A stretch of DNA of 64,000 nucleotides from Ehretia macrophylla (lineage: Eukaryota > Streptophyta > Magnoliopsida > Boraginales > Ehretiaceae), in the NCBI GenBank assembly GCA_037974665.1, contig CM075771.1:3906881-3970880 (forward strand), given 5' to 3'. Positions 12,301 to 24,630 of the stretch are shown here, piece by piece. The stretch's first letter is position 1. Each line of letters starts with the position of its first letter. The notes below the pieces were generated by a model that had not been told where the DNA came from, made no database searches, and was given only the letters and a program-made list of their open reading frames with translations. Both the position numbers and the translations under genes were made by a program.

Positions 12301-12897
12301 AGCATGGGCATAGGTGGTTTGTTCGAGCAAGGTGAGAGAATTGAGGTGGTTTTGAGCAATTTTTATGCATTTTGTGTCATAGAATGTCATAGTATGTCTA
12401 GGAATGAATTTTGAATTGAGCAACCAAGCAAAATACCACATGGTGGTCGGCCAAAGCTAGTCTCAAATCTGAATTTTTGTCATCTTTAAGCATTTTTTAA
12501 ATTGTGTCGTGAAGGTGCAAAAAGAATAAGGAATAAAGAATGAAGATTGTTTTGTGTTTGGTGAATTTTTGTCTTTTAGTGAGTTGAATTAGGATTACAA
12601 TATTGATAGTGGATTTTGTAGGATTGTTTAATAGTCTAGTGCTCCGTGTAAGATGTTTTCTCGATTAGCATGAAGGTATGCTTTCCTAGGTCTAGGGCAC
12701 GCACTCCGAGGTAGGACACAAACTACGAGACGAATGCACGTTTTTCAAGTAAATGCAAGCTACCCTAAATGAATGCACGTAATTCAATGCTTGGCACATA
12801 AAATGAACGCAATTCTTAAACCTAGGTCAAGGCACGCAAATCTAGATTAGGGCACACGAAACGAGGTATCGCACGCAAATCGGGGTCGGGCCTCACA
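9371..12897 (+). mobile_element. Probable solo LTR (3,527 bp), inserted in a 5S spacer
   Basis: Starts TGTCACGCCCC and ends CTCACA (TG...CA). The 5S spacer stops before it (AACCT) and resumes after it (CTCGC, GACATTAGAGGGCCC). Flanking pentamers TTCTA and TACTC agree at 3 of 5 positions and could be a decayed target duplication. I found no primer binding site, no gag or pol motif and no long reading frame inside. Short frames such as the minus-strand one near 12130-12441 are not convincing. The first ~900 bp match 1-962 in inverted orientation. The element superfamily is inferred only from the terminus, so Tekay-type chromovirus is tentative. Confidence 0.7.
11266..11621 (+). repeat. Diverged tandem duplication inside the LTR
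   Basis: About 145 bp at 11266-11408 recur at about 11475-11621. Both start CCAGATTT, contain CATTTTGAGG, then a (C/T)ATTTCTGA...AAATGT segment, and end in a CATCATTT(T)ACTA segment. Divergence is high, so the duplication is old. Confidence 0.65.
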
Positions 12898-13072
12898 TAC
12901 TCGCTAGACATTAGAGGGCCCTACAACGTGTCGATATCACGTCTTACGAGGATGCTGCGTTGTTGAAGTAGATGGATTGTTGTTAAGCCCATTGGGCCAT
13001 TTGAATGGGCCATCTCTCTAGGCTGGGACAGTGAACCGTTAACACAAAAAGGAATTGTGCCCTCAACATGAC

Positions 13073-13191
13073 GGGTGCAATCATACCAGCACTATTGCAC
13101 CGGATGCCATCAGAACTCCGAAGTTAAGCGTGCTTAGGCGAGAGTAGTACTAGGATTGGTGACCCCGTGGGAAGTTCGCGTGTTCCACCCA
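13073..13191 (+). rRNA. 5S rRNA gene, copy 13, degenerate
   Basis: Ten changes: G7A, A23T, C34G, G64A, G85T, C95G, C104T, T106G, G113C, C119A. First gene after the solo LTR. Confidence 0.85.
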
Positions 13192-13750
13192 CCTTTTCAA
13201 TTTTTTTTGCTCCGGTTAGGGTTGCCAAGATACTTTATCCACCACATTTCTATTACTGAATCCCACGGCACCTTGGGCAAGACAACTTCGTTTCACGTGG
13301 AGGCTAGGCTTGCAAACCGACGGCGTAGGGCTTATGACCAGGTCTCCGTCGCTCCGGTGCCCATAACTTTTGATCCGTAAGGAGTTACGCGGCGCATAGC
13401 TTACCGTTGCAAAGCTCTCTGAGAGCTCTACGACCGGGGCAACCAACTTGCTTGCTGTACTTCTTTTTGGACCTCAAAATCGAACATTTTCACCAGTTTC
13501 GGGACACTTATCTTCTTTTGCTCTGTATTTCTGTCTTGGATTGTACGTCGTGAGCTGTTAAAAGGACGACAACCTTACTGGACGGACATTAGAGGGCCTT
13601 ACAATGCGTCGATATCACGTCTTGTGAGGATGCTGCGTTGTTGAAGTGGAAGGGTTGTCGTTAAACCCATTGGGCCTTTTGAATGGGCCATCTCTCTAGG
13701 CTGGGACTGTGAACCGTTAACACATATAGGAATTGTGCCCTCAACATGAT

Positions 13751-13869
13751 GGGTGTGATCATACTAGGACTAATGCCCCGTATCCCATCAGAACTCTGAA
13801 GTTAAGCGTGCTTGGGCGAGAATAGTACTAGGAAGAGTGACCCCCTGGGAAGTCCTCGTGTTGTACCCC
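13751..13869 (+). rRNA. 5S rRNA gene, copy 14, degenerate
   Basis: Ten changes: C6T, C15T, C18G, A27C, G31T, C47T, G72A, T84A, G86A, C114T. Two are in box C. T replaces C at -1. Confidence 0.84.
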
Positions 13870-14427
13870 CCTTTTCAATTTTTTTTGCTCCGGTTAGGGT
13901 TGCCAAGATAATTTATCCACCACATTTCTATTATCGAATCCCACGGCACCCTGGGCAAGACAAGTTCGCTTCACGTGGAGGCTGGGCCCGTAATTCGAGG
14001 GCGTAGGGCATGTGACCAGGTCTCCGTCGCTCCGGTGCCAATCACTTTTGGACCATAAGGAGTTACGCGGCGCACAACATACCGTTGCAAAGCTCTCTAA
14101 GAGCTCTACGACAGGGGTAGCCAACTTATTTGCTGTGCCCTTTTTGGAGCCAAAATTTGAACGTTTTCATCAGTTTCGGGCCACTTTTCTTCTTTTGTTC
14201 TATTTTTCCATCCTGGATCGTACGTCGTGAGCTGTTAAAAGGATGACAACCATACTCGCGGGATGTTAGAGGGCCCTACAATGCATCGATATGGCGTCTT
14301 GCGAGGATGCTACATTGTTGAAGCAGGTGGGTTGTCGTTATGCCCATTGGGCCTTTTGAATGAGCCATCTCTCTAGGCTGGGACTGTGAACCGTTAACAC
14401 ATAAAGGAATTGTGCCCTCAACATGAC

Positions 14428-14546
14428 ATGTGCGATCAAACCAGCACTAATGCACCGGATCCCATCAGAACTCTGAAGTTAAGCATGCTTGGGCGAGAGT
14501 AGTACTAGGATGGGTGACCCCATGGGAAGTCCTCGTGATGCACCCC
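14428..14546 (+). rRNA. 5S rRNA gene, copy 15
   Basis: Changes G1A, G2T, T12A, C47T, G58A, C95A, T111A. The first two bases of helix I are altered. Confidence 0.87.
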
Positions 14547-15105
14547 CATTTTCAGTGTTTTTTGCTCCGGTTAGGGTTGCCAAGATACTTTATCCGCCAC
14601 ATTTCTATTACCGAATCCCACGGCACCTTGGGCAAGACAACTTCGCTTCACGTGGAGGCTGGGCCCGCAAACCGAGGGCGTAGGGCTTGTGACTAGGTCT
14701 CAGTCGCTCCGGTGCCCATAACTTTTGATACGTAAGGAGTTACGCGCCGCACATCTTACCGTTGCGAAGCTCTCCGAGAGCTCTATGACGGGGTCAGCCA
14801 GCTTGCTCGTTGTACCCATTTTTGGAGCCCAAAATCGAACGTTTTCACCAGTTTTGGGCTACTTTTCTTCTTTTGCCCTGTTTTTTCGTCCCGGATCGTA
14901 CGTCGTGAGCTGTTAAAAGGATGACAACCTTACTCGCGGGATATTAGAGGGCCCTACAACGCGCCGATATCACGTCTTGCGAGGATGCTGTGTTGTTGAA
15001 GCGGATGGGTTGTCGTTAAGCCCATTGGGCCTTATGAATGGGCAATCTCTCTAGGCTGGGACTGTGAAGCGTTAACACAAAAAGGAATTGTGCCCTCAAC
15101 ATGAT

Positions 15106-15224
15106 GGGTGCGATCATACCAGCACTAATGCACCAGATCCCATCAGATCTCCGAAATTAAGCATGCTTGGGCGAGAGTAGTACTAGGATGGGTGACCCCC
15201 TGGGAAGTACTCATGTTGCACCCC
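15106..15224 (+). rRNA. 5S rRNA gene, copy 16
   Basis: Changes G30A, A43T, G51A, G58A, C104A, G108A. Two fall in box A. T at -1. Confidence 0.88.
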
Positions 15225-15781
15225 CCTTTTCAATTTTTTTTCCTCCGGTTAGGGTTGCCAAGATAATTTTTCCAACACATTTCTATTATTGAATCCCATG
15301 GCACCCTGGGCAAGACAACTTCCCTTCACGTGGAGGTTGGGCCCACAAACCGAGGGCGTATGGCTTGTGACCAAGTCTCCGTCGCTCCGGTGCCCATCAC
15401 TTTTGGTCCGTAAGGAGTTACGCGGCGCACAGCATACCGTTGCAAAGCTCTCCGAGTGTTCTACGACGGGGGCAGCCAGCTTGCTTGCTGTTCCCTTTTT
15501 GGAGCCCAAATTCAAACGTTTTCATCAGTTTCGGCCACTTTTCTTCTTTTGCTCTATTTTTCCGTCGTGGATCGTATGTCGTGAGCTGTTAAAAGGATGA
15601 AAACCTTACTCGCGGGACATTAGAGGGCCCTACAACATGTTGACATCACGTCTTGCGAGGATGCTGCGTTGTTGAAGCGGATTGGTTGTCGTTAAGCCCA
15701 TTGGGCCTTCTGAATGGGCCATCTCTCTAGGCTGGGACTGTGAACCGTTAACACATAAAGGAATTGTGCCCTCAACATGAC

Positions 15782-15900
15782 AGGAGCGATCATACCAGCA
15801 CTAATGCACCGGATCCCATCAGAACACTGAAGTTAAGCATGCTTGGGCGAGAGTAGCACTATGATGGGTGACCCCTTGGGAAGTCCTCGTGTTGCACCCC
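15782..15900 (+). rRNA. 5S rRNA gene, copy 17
   Basis: Changes G1A, T4A, T45A, C47T, G58A, T76C, G81T, C95T. Confidence 0.87.
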
Positions 15901-16457
15901 CTTTTCAATTTTTTTTGCTACGGTTAAGGTTGCCAAGATAATTTATCCACCACATTTCTATAATCGAATCCCGCGGTACCCTAGGCAAGACAACTTCGCT
16001 TCACGTGGAGGCTGGGAGCGCAAACCGAGGGCGTAGGGCTTGTGACCAGGTCTCCGTCGCTCCGGTGCCCATAACTTTTGATCCGTAAAGAGTTACGCGG
16101 CGCACCACATACCATTGCAAAGCTCTTAGAGAGCTCTGCGACGGAGGCAGCTAGCTTGCTCGTTGTGCCCTTTTTGGAGCCCAAAATCAAACGTTTTCAT
16201 CAATTTCGGGCCACTTTTCTTCTTTTGCTCTATTTTTTTGCCCCGGATCGTATGTCGTGAGCTGTTAAAAGGACTAGAACCTTACTCGCTGGACTTAAGA
16301 GGGCCCTACAACGCGTTGATATCATGTACTGTGAGGATGCTGCGTTGTTTAAGCAGATGGGCTGTCGTTAAGCCCATTGGTTCTTTTTAATGGGCCATCT
16401 CTCTAGGATGGGACTGTGAACCGTTAACACAAAAAGGAATTGTGCCCTCAACATGAC

Positions 16458-16576
16458 GGGTGCGATCACACCAGCACTAATGCACCGAATCCCATCAGAA
16501 CTCCGAAGTTAAGCGTGTTTGGGTGAGAGTAGTACTAGGATGGGTGACCCCCTGGGAAGTCCGCGTGTTGTACCCC
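16458..16576 (+). rRNA. 5S rRNA gene, copy 18
   Basis: Changes T12C, G31A, C61T, C67T, T106G, C114T. Most are C-to-T or G-to-A transitions. Confidence 0.89.
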
Positions 16577-17134
16577 CCTTTTCAATTTTTTTTGCTCCAG
16601 TTAGGGTTGCCAAGAAACTTTATCCGCAACATTTCTATTTCCGAATCCCACGGCACCTTAGGCAAGACAACTTAACTTCACGTGGAGGCTGGGCCTGCAA
16701 ACCGAGGGCGCAGGACTTATGACCAGATCTCCGTCGCAGTGGTGCCCATAACTTTTGATCCGTAAAGTGTTACGTGGCGCACAGCTTGCTGTTGCAAAGC
16801 TTTGCGAGAGCGCTACGATGGGGCAGCCAGCTTGCTCGCTGTGCCAATTTTTGGAGCCCAAAATCGAACGTTTTCACCAATTTCGGGCCACTTTTCTTCT
16901 TTTGCTCTGTTTTTCCGTCCCAGATCGTACGTCGTGAGCTATTAAAAGGACGAAAACCTCACTGATGAGACATTAAAGGGCCTCACAACGCGTCGATATC
17001 ATGTCTTGCGAGGGTGCTGCGTTGTTGAAGCGGATGGATTGTCGTTAAGCCCATTGGGCCTTCTGAATGGGCCATCTCTCTATGCCGGGACTGTGAACCG
17101 TTAACACATAAAGCAATTGTACCCTCAACATGAC

Positions 17135-17253
17135 GGGTGCGATCATACCAGCACTAATGCACCGGATCCCATAAGAACTCTGAAGTTATGCGTTCTTGGG
17201 ATAGAGTAGTACTAGGATAGGTGACCCCCTGCGAAGTCCTCGTGTTGCACCCC
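17135..17253 (+). rRNA. 5S rRNA gene, copy 19
   Basis: Changes C39A, C47T, A55T, G60T, C67A, G68T, G85A, G98C. All three internal control elements are touched, so activity is unlikely. Confidence 0.86.
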
Positions 17254-17812
17254 CTTTTACAATATTTTTTGCTCCGGTTAGGGTTGCCAAGATAATTTAT
17301 CCACCACATTTCTATTATCGAATCCCACGGTACCCAGGGCAAGACAACTTCGCTTCATGTGGACGCTGGGCCCGCTAACCGAGGGCGTAGGGCTTGTGAC
17401 CAGGTCTCCGTCGCTCCGGTGCCCATCACTTTTGTCCCGTAAGGAGTTACACGGCGCACAGCATAACGTTGCAAAGCTCTCAGAGAGCTCTATGACGGGG
17501 GCCGCTAGCTTGCTCGTTGTGCCCTTTTTGGAGCCCAAAATCGAACGTTTTCATCAGTTTCGTGCCACTTTTCTTATTTTTGCTATGTTTTTCCATCCCA
17601 GATCGTACATCGTGAGCTGTTAAAAGGACTACAACCGTACTCATTGGATATTAGAGGGCCCTACACCGCGTCGAGATCACGTCTTGCGAGGATGCTGCGT
17701 TGTTGAAGCAGACGGGTTGTCGTTAAGCCCATTAGGCCTTTTGAATGGGCCATCTCTCTAGGCTGGGACTGTGAACCGTTAACACAAAAAGGAATTGTGC
17801 CCTCAACATGAT

Positions 17813-17931
17813 GGGCGCGATCATACCACCACTAATGCACCAGATCCCATCAGAACTTCGAAGTTAAGCGTGCTTGGGCGAGAGTAGTACTAGGATGGGT
17901 GACCCCCAGGGAAGTCTGCGTGTTGCACCCC
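17813..17931 (+). rRNA. 5S rRNA gene, copy 20
   Basis: Changes T4C, G17C, G30A, C46T, T96A, C105T, T106G. Box A and intermediate element intact. Confidence 0.88.
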
Positions 17932-18491
17932 CTTTTTTTTATTTTTTTTGCTCCTGTTACGGTTGCCAAGATACTTTATCCACCACATTTCTATTACCGA
18001 ATCCCACGGTACCCTGGGCAGGACAACTTCGCTTCACGTGGACGGTGGTCCCGCAAACCGAGGGCGTAAGGCTTGGGACCAAGTCTCCGTCGCTGCGGTG
18101 ACCATAAGTTTTGATCCGTAAGGAATTCCGCGGGCCCCAGCATGACGTTGCAAAGCTCTCCGAGTGCTCTACGACGGGGGTAGCTAGCTTGCTCGCTGTG
18201 CCCACTTTTGGAGCCCAAAATCGAACGTTTTCACCAGTTTCGGGCCACTTTTCTTCTTTTACTCTATTTTTTCGTCCCAGATCGTATGTCGTGAGCTGTT
18301 AAAAGGACGACAACCTTACTCGCTGGACATTAGAGGGCCATACAATGCGTCGATATCACGTCTTGCGAGGATTCTGCGTTGTTGAAGCATATGGGTTGTC
18401 GTTAAGCCCATTGGCCCTTTTGAATGGGCCATCTTTCTAGCCTGGGACTGTGAACCGTTAACACATAAAGGAATTGTGCCCTCAACATGAT

Positions 18492-18610
18492 GGGTGCGAT
18501 CATACCAGCACTAATACAACGGATCCCATCAGAACTCCGAAGTTAAGCGTGCTTGGGCGAGAGTAGTATTAGGATGGGTGACCACCTGGGAAGTCCTCAT
18601 GTTGCACCCC
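18492..18610 (+). rRNA. 5S rRNA gene, copy 21
   Basis: Changes G25A, C28A, C78T, C93A, G108A. Confidence 0.9.
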
Positions 18611-19168
18611 ACTTTTCAATTTTTTTTGCTCCGGTTAGGGATGCCAAGATACTTTATCCACCACAGTTCTATTACCGAATCCCACGGTAGCTTGGGCAAG
18701 ACAACTTCGCTTCACGTGGAGGCTGGGCCCGCAAACTGAGGGCGTAGGCCTTGTGACCAAGTCTCCGTCGCTCCGGTGCCCATAACTTTTGATCCGTAAG
18801 GAGTTACGTGGCGTACAGCATACCGTTGCAAAGCTCTCCGAGAGCTCTACGACGGGGGCAGCCAGCTTGCTCGCTTTGCCCCTTTTTGGAGCATAAAATC
18901 GAATGTTTTCATCAGTTTCAGGCCACTTTTCCTCTTTTGCTCTATTTTTCCATCGCGGATCGTACGTCTGAGCTGTTAAAAGGATGACAACCTTACTCGC
19001 GGGACATTAGAGGGCCCTACAACGCGTCGATATCACGTCTTGCGAGGATGCTTTGTTGTTGAAACAAATGGGTTGTCGTTAAGCCCATTGGGCCTTTTGA
19101 ATAGGCCATCTCTCTAGGCTGGGACTGTGAACTGTTAGCACATAAAGGAATTGTGCCCTCAACATGAC

Positions 19169-19287
19169 GGGTGCGATCATACCTGCACTAATGCACCGGA
19201 TCCCATCAGAACTCCGAAGTTAAGCGTGCTTGGGCGAGAGTAGTACTAGGATGGGTGACCCCTAGGGAAGTCCTCATGTTGCACCCC
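19169..19287 (+). rRNA. 5S rRNA gene, copy 22
   Basis: Changes A16T, C95T, T96A, G108A. Box A and intermediate element match the consensus. Confidence 0.92.
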
Positions 19288-19845
19288 ATTTTTCAATTTT
19301 TTTTGCTCCGGTTATGGTTGCCAAGATACTTTATCGACCACATTTCTATTATCGAATCCCACGACACCTTGGGCAAGACAACTTCGCTTCACGTGGGGGC
19401 TGGTCCCGCAAACCGAGGGCGTAGGGCTTGTGACAAGGTCTCCGTCGCTCCAGTGCCCATAACTTTTGATCCGTAAGGAGTTACGCGGCGGACAGCATCC
19501 CGTTGCGAAGCTCTCCGAGAGCTCTACGACGGGGGCAACTAGCTTGCTTGCTTTGCCCTTTTTGGAGACCAAAATTGAACGTTTTCATCAGTTTGGGTCC
19601 ACTTTTATTCTTTTGCTCGGTTTTTTCGTCCCGGATCGTACGTCGTGAGCTGTTAAAAGGACGAGAACCTTACTCGCGGGACATTAAAGGGCCCTACAAC
19701 GCGTCGATATCACGTCTTGCGAGGATGCTACGTTGTTGAAGCAGATGGGTTGTCGTTAAGACCATTGGGCCTTTTGAATGGGCCATCTCTCTAGGCTGGG
19801 ACTGTGAACCGTTAACACATAAAGGAATTGTGCCCTCAACATGAC

Positions 19846-19964
19846 GGGTGCGATCATACCAGAACTAATGCACCGGATCCCATCAGAACTCCGAAGTTAA
19901 GCGTGCTTTGGAGAGAGTAGTACTAGGATGGGTGACCCCCTAGGAAGTCCTCGTGTTGCACCCC
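19846..19964 (+). rRNA. 5S rRNA gene, copy 23
   Basis: Changes C18A, G64T, C67A, G97A. G64T recurs in copies 25, 26, 28, 31, 34 and 36 and marks a local subfamily. Confidence 0.91.
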
Positions 19965-20507
19965 CTTTTTCAATTTTTTTTGCACCGGTTAGGGTCACCA
20001 AGATATTTTATCCACCACATTTCTATTATCTAATCCCATGGCACCTTGGGCAAGACAACTTCGCTTCACGTGGAGGCTGGGCCTGCAAACCGAGGGCGTA
20101 GGGCTTGTGATCAGGTCTCCGTCGCTCCGGTGCCCATAACTTTTGATCTATAAGGAGTTGCGCCGTTCACAGCATACCATTGCAAAGCTCTCCGAGAGCT
20201 CTACGACGGAGGCAGCTAGCTTGCTTGCTGTGCCTTTTTTGGAGCCCAAAATCGAACGTTTTGATAAGTTTTGGGCCACTTTTCTATTTTTGCTCTGTTT
20301 TTCCATCCAGGATCGTACGGCGTGATCTGTTAAAAGGACGTCAACCTTACTCGCGGGACATTACGTCGATATCATGTCTTGCGAGGATGCTGCGTTGTTG
20401 AAGAAGATGGGTTGTCGTTAAGCCCATTGGGCTTTCTAAATTGGCCATCTCTCTAGGCTGGGACTGTGAACCTTTAACACATAAAGGAATTGTGGCCTCA
20501 ACATGAC

Positions 20508-20626
20508 GGGTGCTATCATACCAGCACTAATGCACCGGATCCCATCGGAACTCCGAAGTTAAGCGTGCTTGGGCGAGAGTAGTACTAGAATGGGTGGCCC
20601 TCTGGGAAGTCCTCATGTTGCACCCC
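20508..20626 (+). rRNA. 5S rRNA gene, copy 24
   Basis: Changes G7T, A40G, G82A, A90G, C94T, G108A; three in box C. The spacer before it lacks about 15 bp near 20363. Confidence 0.89.
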
Positions 20627-21151
20627 CCTTTTCAATTTTTTTTTCTCCGGTTAGGGTTGCCAAGATAATTTATCCACCACATTTCTATTATCGAATCCCA
20701 CGGTACCTTGGCCAAGACAACTTCGCTTCACGTGGAGGCTAGGCCCGCAAACCGAGGGCGTAGGCTTTTGACCAGGTCTTCGTCACTCCGATGCCAATAA
20801 CTTTTGATCCGTAGGGAGTTACGCGGTGCACAGCATACCGTTGCAAAGCTCTCCAAAAGCTCTACGACGGGGGCAGCCAGTTTGCTTGCTGTGCCATTTT
20901 TGGAGCCCAAATTCGAACGTTTTCATCTGTTTCGGTCCACTTTTATTCTTTTGCTCTGTTTTTCCATCCCGGATCATATGTCGTGAGCTGTTAAAAGGAC
21001 GACAACTTTACTCGTGGGACATTAGAGGGCCCTACAACGCGTCGATATCACGTCTTACGAGGATGCTGTGTTGTTGAAGCGGAAGGGTTGTCGTTAAGCC
21101 CCTAGGACTGTGAACTGTTAACACATAAAGGAATTGTGCCCTCAACATGAC

Positions 21152-21270
21152 AGGTGCGATCATACCAGCACTAATGCATCGGATCCCATCAGAACTTCGA
21201 AGTTAAGTGTGCTTTGGCGAGAGTAGTACTAGGATGGGTGACCCCCTGGGTAGTCCTCGTGTTGCCCCCC
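21152..21270 (+). rRNA. 5S rRNA gene, copy 25
   Basis: Changes G1A, C28T, C46T, C57T, G64T, A100T, A115C. Its upstream spacer has lost about 33 bp including GCCCATTGGGCC. Confidence 0.88.
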
Positions 21271-21827
21271 GGTTTTCAATTCTTTTTGCTCTGGTTAGGG
21301 TTGCCAAGATACTTTATCGACCACATTTGTATTATCGAATCCCGCGGCACTATGGCAAGACAACTTCGCTTCACGTGGAGGCTGGGCCAGTAAACCGAGG
21401 GCGTAGGGCTTGTTACCAGGTCTCCGTCGCTCCGGTGCCCAAAACTTTTGATCCGTAAGGAGTTACGCGGCGCACAACATACCGTTGCAAAGCTCTCTAA
21501 GAGCTCTACGATGGGGGTAGCCAGTTTGCTCGGTGTGCCCTTTTTGTAGCCCAAATTCGAACGTTTTCATCAGTTTTGGTCCACTTTTCTTCTTTTGCTC
21601 TGTTTTTCCGTCCCGGATCGTACGTCGTGAGCTGTTAAAAGGATGACAACTTTACTCGCGGGAAATTAGAGGGCCCTACAATGCGTCGATATAAATTCTT
21701 ACGAGGATGCTGTGTTGTTGAAGCAGATGGGTTGTCGTTAAGCCCATTGGGCCTTTTGAATGGGCCATCTCTCTAGGCTGGGACTGTGAACCGTTAACAC
21801 ATAAAGGAATTGTGCCCTCAACATGAC

Positions 21828-21946
21828 GGGTGCGATCATACCAGCACTAATGCACCGGATCCCATTAGAACTTCGAAGTTAAGCGTGCTTTAGCGAGAGT
21901 AGTACTAGGATGGATGACCCCCTGGGTCGTCCTTGTGTTGCCCCCC
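21828..21946 (+). rRNA. 5S rRNA gene, copy 26, degenerate
   Basis: Changes C39T, C46T, G64T, G65A, G87A, A100T, A101C, C107T, A115C. Shares C46T, G64T, A100T and A115C with copy 25. Confidence 0.86.
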
Positions 21947-22481
21947 CATTTTCAATTTTTTTTGCTCCGGTTAGGGTTTCCAAGATATTTTATCCACCAC
22001 ATTTCTATTATCGAATCCCGCGGCAATGTAGGCAAGACAACTTCGCTTCACGTGGAGGTTAGGCCAGCAAACCGAGGGCGTAGGGATTGTGACTAGGTCT
22101 CCGGCGCTCCGGTGCCCATAACTTTTGATCTGTAAGGGTTACGCGGCGCACAGCATACTGTTGCAAAGCTCTCCGAGAGCTCTACGATGGGGGCAGCTAG
22201 CTTGCTCGTGTGCCCTTTTTGGAGCCCAAAATCAAACATTTCATCAGTTTTGGGCCACTTTTCTTCTTTTGCTTTGTTTTTCCGTCCCAGATCATACGGC
22301 GTGAGCTGTTAAAAGGACGACAACCTTACTCGCGGGACATTAAAGGGCCCTACAATGCGTCGATATCTCGTCTTGCGAGGATGCTTCGTTGTTGATGCGA
22401 ATGGGTTGTCATTATAGGCCATCTCTCTCGGCTGGGACAGTGAACCGCTAACACATAAAGGAATTTTTCCCTCAACATGAT

Positions 22482-22600
22482 AGGTGTGATCATACCAGCA
22501 ATAATGCATCGGATCCCATCAGAACTCCGAAGTTACGCGCGCTTGGGCGAGAGTAGTACTAGGCTGGGTGACCCCTTGGGAACTCCTCGTGTTGCACCCA
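22482..22600 (+). rRNA. 5S rRNA gene, copy 27, degenerate
   Basis: Changes G1A, C6T, C20A, C28T, A55C, T59C, A83C, C95T, G102C, C119A. The set T59C, A83C, C119A defines a subfamily with copies 29, 33 and 39. Upstream spacer lacks about 22 bp near 22414. Confidence 0.86.
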
Positions 22601-23157
22601 CCTTTTCAATTTTTTTTGCTCCGGTTAGGGTTGCCAAGATACTTTATCCATAACATTTCTATTATCGAATCCCATGGCACATTGGGCAAGACAACTTCGC
22701 TTCACGTGGAGGCTGGGCCAACAAACCGAGGGCATAGGGCTTGTGACCAGGTATCTGTCGCTCTGGTACCCATAACTTTTGATTAGTAAGGAGTTACGCG
22801 GCGCGCAACATACCGTTGCAAAGCTCTCCGAGAGTTCTATGACGGGGGAAACTAGCTAGCTTGCTGTGCCCTTTTTGGAGCCCAAAATTGAACGTTTTTA
22901 TCAGTTTCATACCACTTTTCTTCTCTTGCTCTGTTTTTCCATCCCGGATCGTACGTCGTGAGTTGTTAAAAGGACGTCAACCTTACTCGCGGGACATTAG
23001 AGGGCCCTACAACTCGTCGATATCATGTCTTGCGAGGATGCTTTGTTGTTGATGCGGATGTGTTATCGTTATGCCCATTGGGCCTTTTTAATGGGCCATC
23101 TCTCTAGGCTGGGAGTGTGAACCGTTAACACATAAAGGAATTGTGGCTCAACATGAC

Positions 23158-23276
23158 GGGTGCGATCATACCAGCACTAATGCACCGGATCCCATCAGAA
23201 CTCCGAAGTTAAGTGTGCTTTGGCGAGAGTAGTACTAGGATGGGTGACCCCATGGGAAGTCCTCGTGTTGCCCCCC
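23158..23276 (+). rRNA. 5S rRNA gene, copy 28
   Basis: Changes C57T, G64T, C95A, A115C. Confidence 0.91.
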
Positions 23277-23834
23277 CGTTTTCAATTTTTTTTGCTCCGG
23301 TTAGGGTTGCCAAGATACTTTATCCACCACATTTCTATTATCGAATCCCGTTGCACCGTGGGCAAGACAACTTCGCTTCACGTGGAGGCTGGGCCAGCAA
23401 ACCGATGGCGTAGGGTTTGTGACCAGGTCTCCGTCGCTCCGGTGCCTATAACTTTTCATCCATAAGGAGTTACGCGGCGCAGAGCATACCATTGCAAAGA
23501 TCTCAGAGAGCTCTATGGCAGGGGTAGCCAGCTTGCTTGCTTTGCCCTTTTTGGAGCCCAAAATCGAACGTTTTCATCAGTTTCGGGCCATTTTTCTTCT
23601 TTAGCTCTTTTTTTCCGTCCCGGATCGTACGTCGTGAGCTGTTAAAAGGACAACAACTTTACTCACGGGACATTAGAGGGCCCTACAACGGGTCGATATC
23701 ACGTCGTACGAGGATGCTGTGTTGTTGAAGCGGATGGGTTGTCGTTAAGCTCATTGGGCCTTTTGAGTGGGCCATCTCTCTAGGCTGGGACTGTGAACCG
23801 TTAACACATAAAAGAATTGTGCCCTCAACATGAC

Positions 23835-23953
23835 GGGTGCGATCATACCAGCACTAATGCATCGGATCCCATCAGAACTCCGAAGTTTAGCGCGCTTGGG
23901 CGAGAGGAGTACTAGGCTGGGTGACCCCCTGCGAAATCCTCGTGTTGCACCCA
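23835..23953 (+). rRNA. 5S rRNA gene, copy 29
   Basis: Changes C28T, A54T, T59C, T73G, A83C, G98C, G102A, C119A. Same subfamily as copies 27, 33 and 39. Confidence 0.87.
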
Positions 23954-24511
23954 CCTTTTCAATTTTTTTTGCTCCGGTCAGGGTTACCAAGATACTTTAT
24001 CCATAACATTTCTATTATCGAATCCCACGGCACCTTGGGCAGGACAACTTCACTTCACGTGGAGGCTGGGCCAGCAAATCGAGGGTGTAAGGCTTGTGAC
24101 CAGGTCTCCGTCGCTCCGGTGCCCATAACTTTTGATCAGTAAGGAGTTACGCAGCGCACATCATACCGTTGCAAAGCTCTCCTAGAGCTCTACGATGGGG
24201 GCAGCTAGTTCGAGTGCGGTACCCTTTTTGGAGCCCAAATTCCAACGTTTTCATCGGTTTCGGGCCATGTTTCATCTTTAGCTCTGTTTTTCTGTCCCGG
24301 ATCGTACGTCGTGAGCTGTTAAAAGGACGACAACCTTACTCGCGGGACATTAGAGGGCCCTACAACACGTCGAGTTAACGTCTTGTGAGGATGCTACGTT
24401 GTTGAAGCGGATGGGTTGTCATTAAGCCCATTGGGCCTTTTGAATGGGCCATCTCTCTAGGCTGGGACTGTGAACCGTTAACACATAAAGGAATTGCGCC
24501 CTCAACATGAC

Positions 24512-24630
24512 GGGTGTGATCATACCAGCACTAATGCACCGGATCCCATCAGAACTTTGAAGTTAAGCGTGCTAGGGCGAGCGTAGTACTAGGATGGGTG
24601 ACCCCCAGGGAACTCCTCGTGTTGTACCCC
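24512..24630 (+). rRNA. 5S rRNA gene, copy 30
   Basis: Changes C6T, C46T, C47T, T63A, A71C, T96A, G102C, C114T. C6T, C47T, T96A, G102C and C114T recur in copy 32. Confidence 0.87.

Noticed and set aside
12130..12441. 103-codon minus-strand frame in the solo LTR.
   Set aside because: Low-complexity Ser/Leu/Phe-rich translation of a purine-rich stretch, without a motif or a comparable copy.
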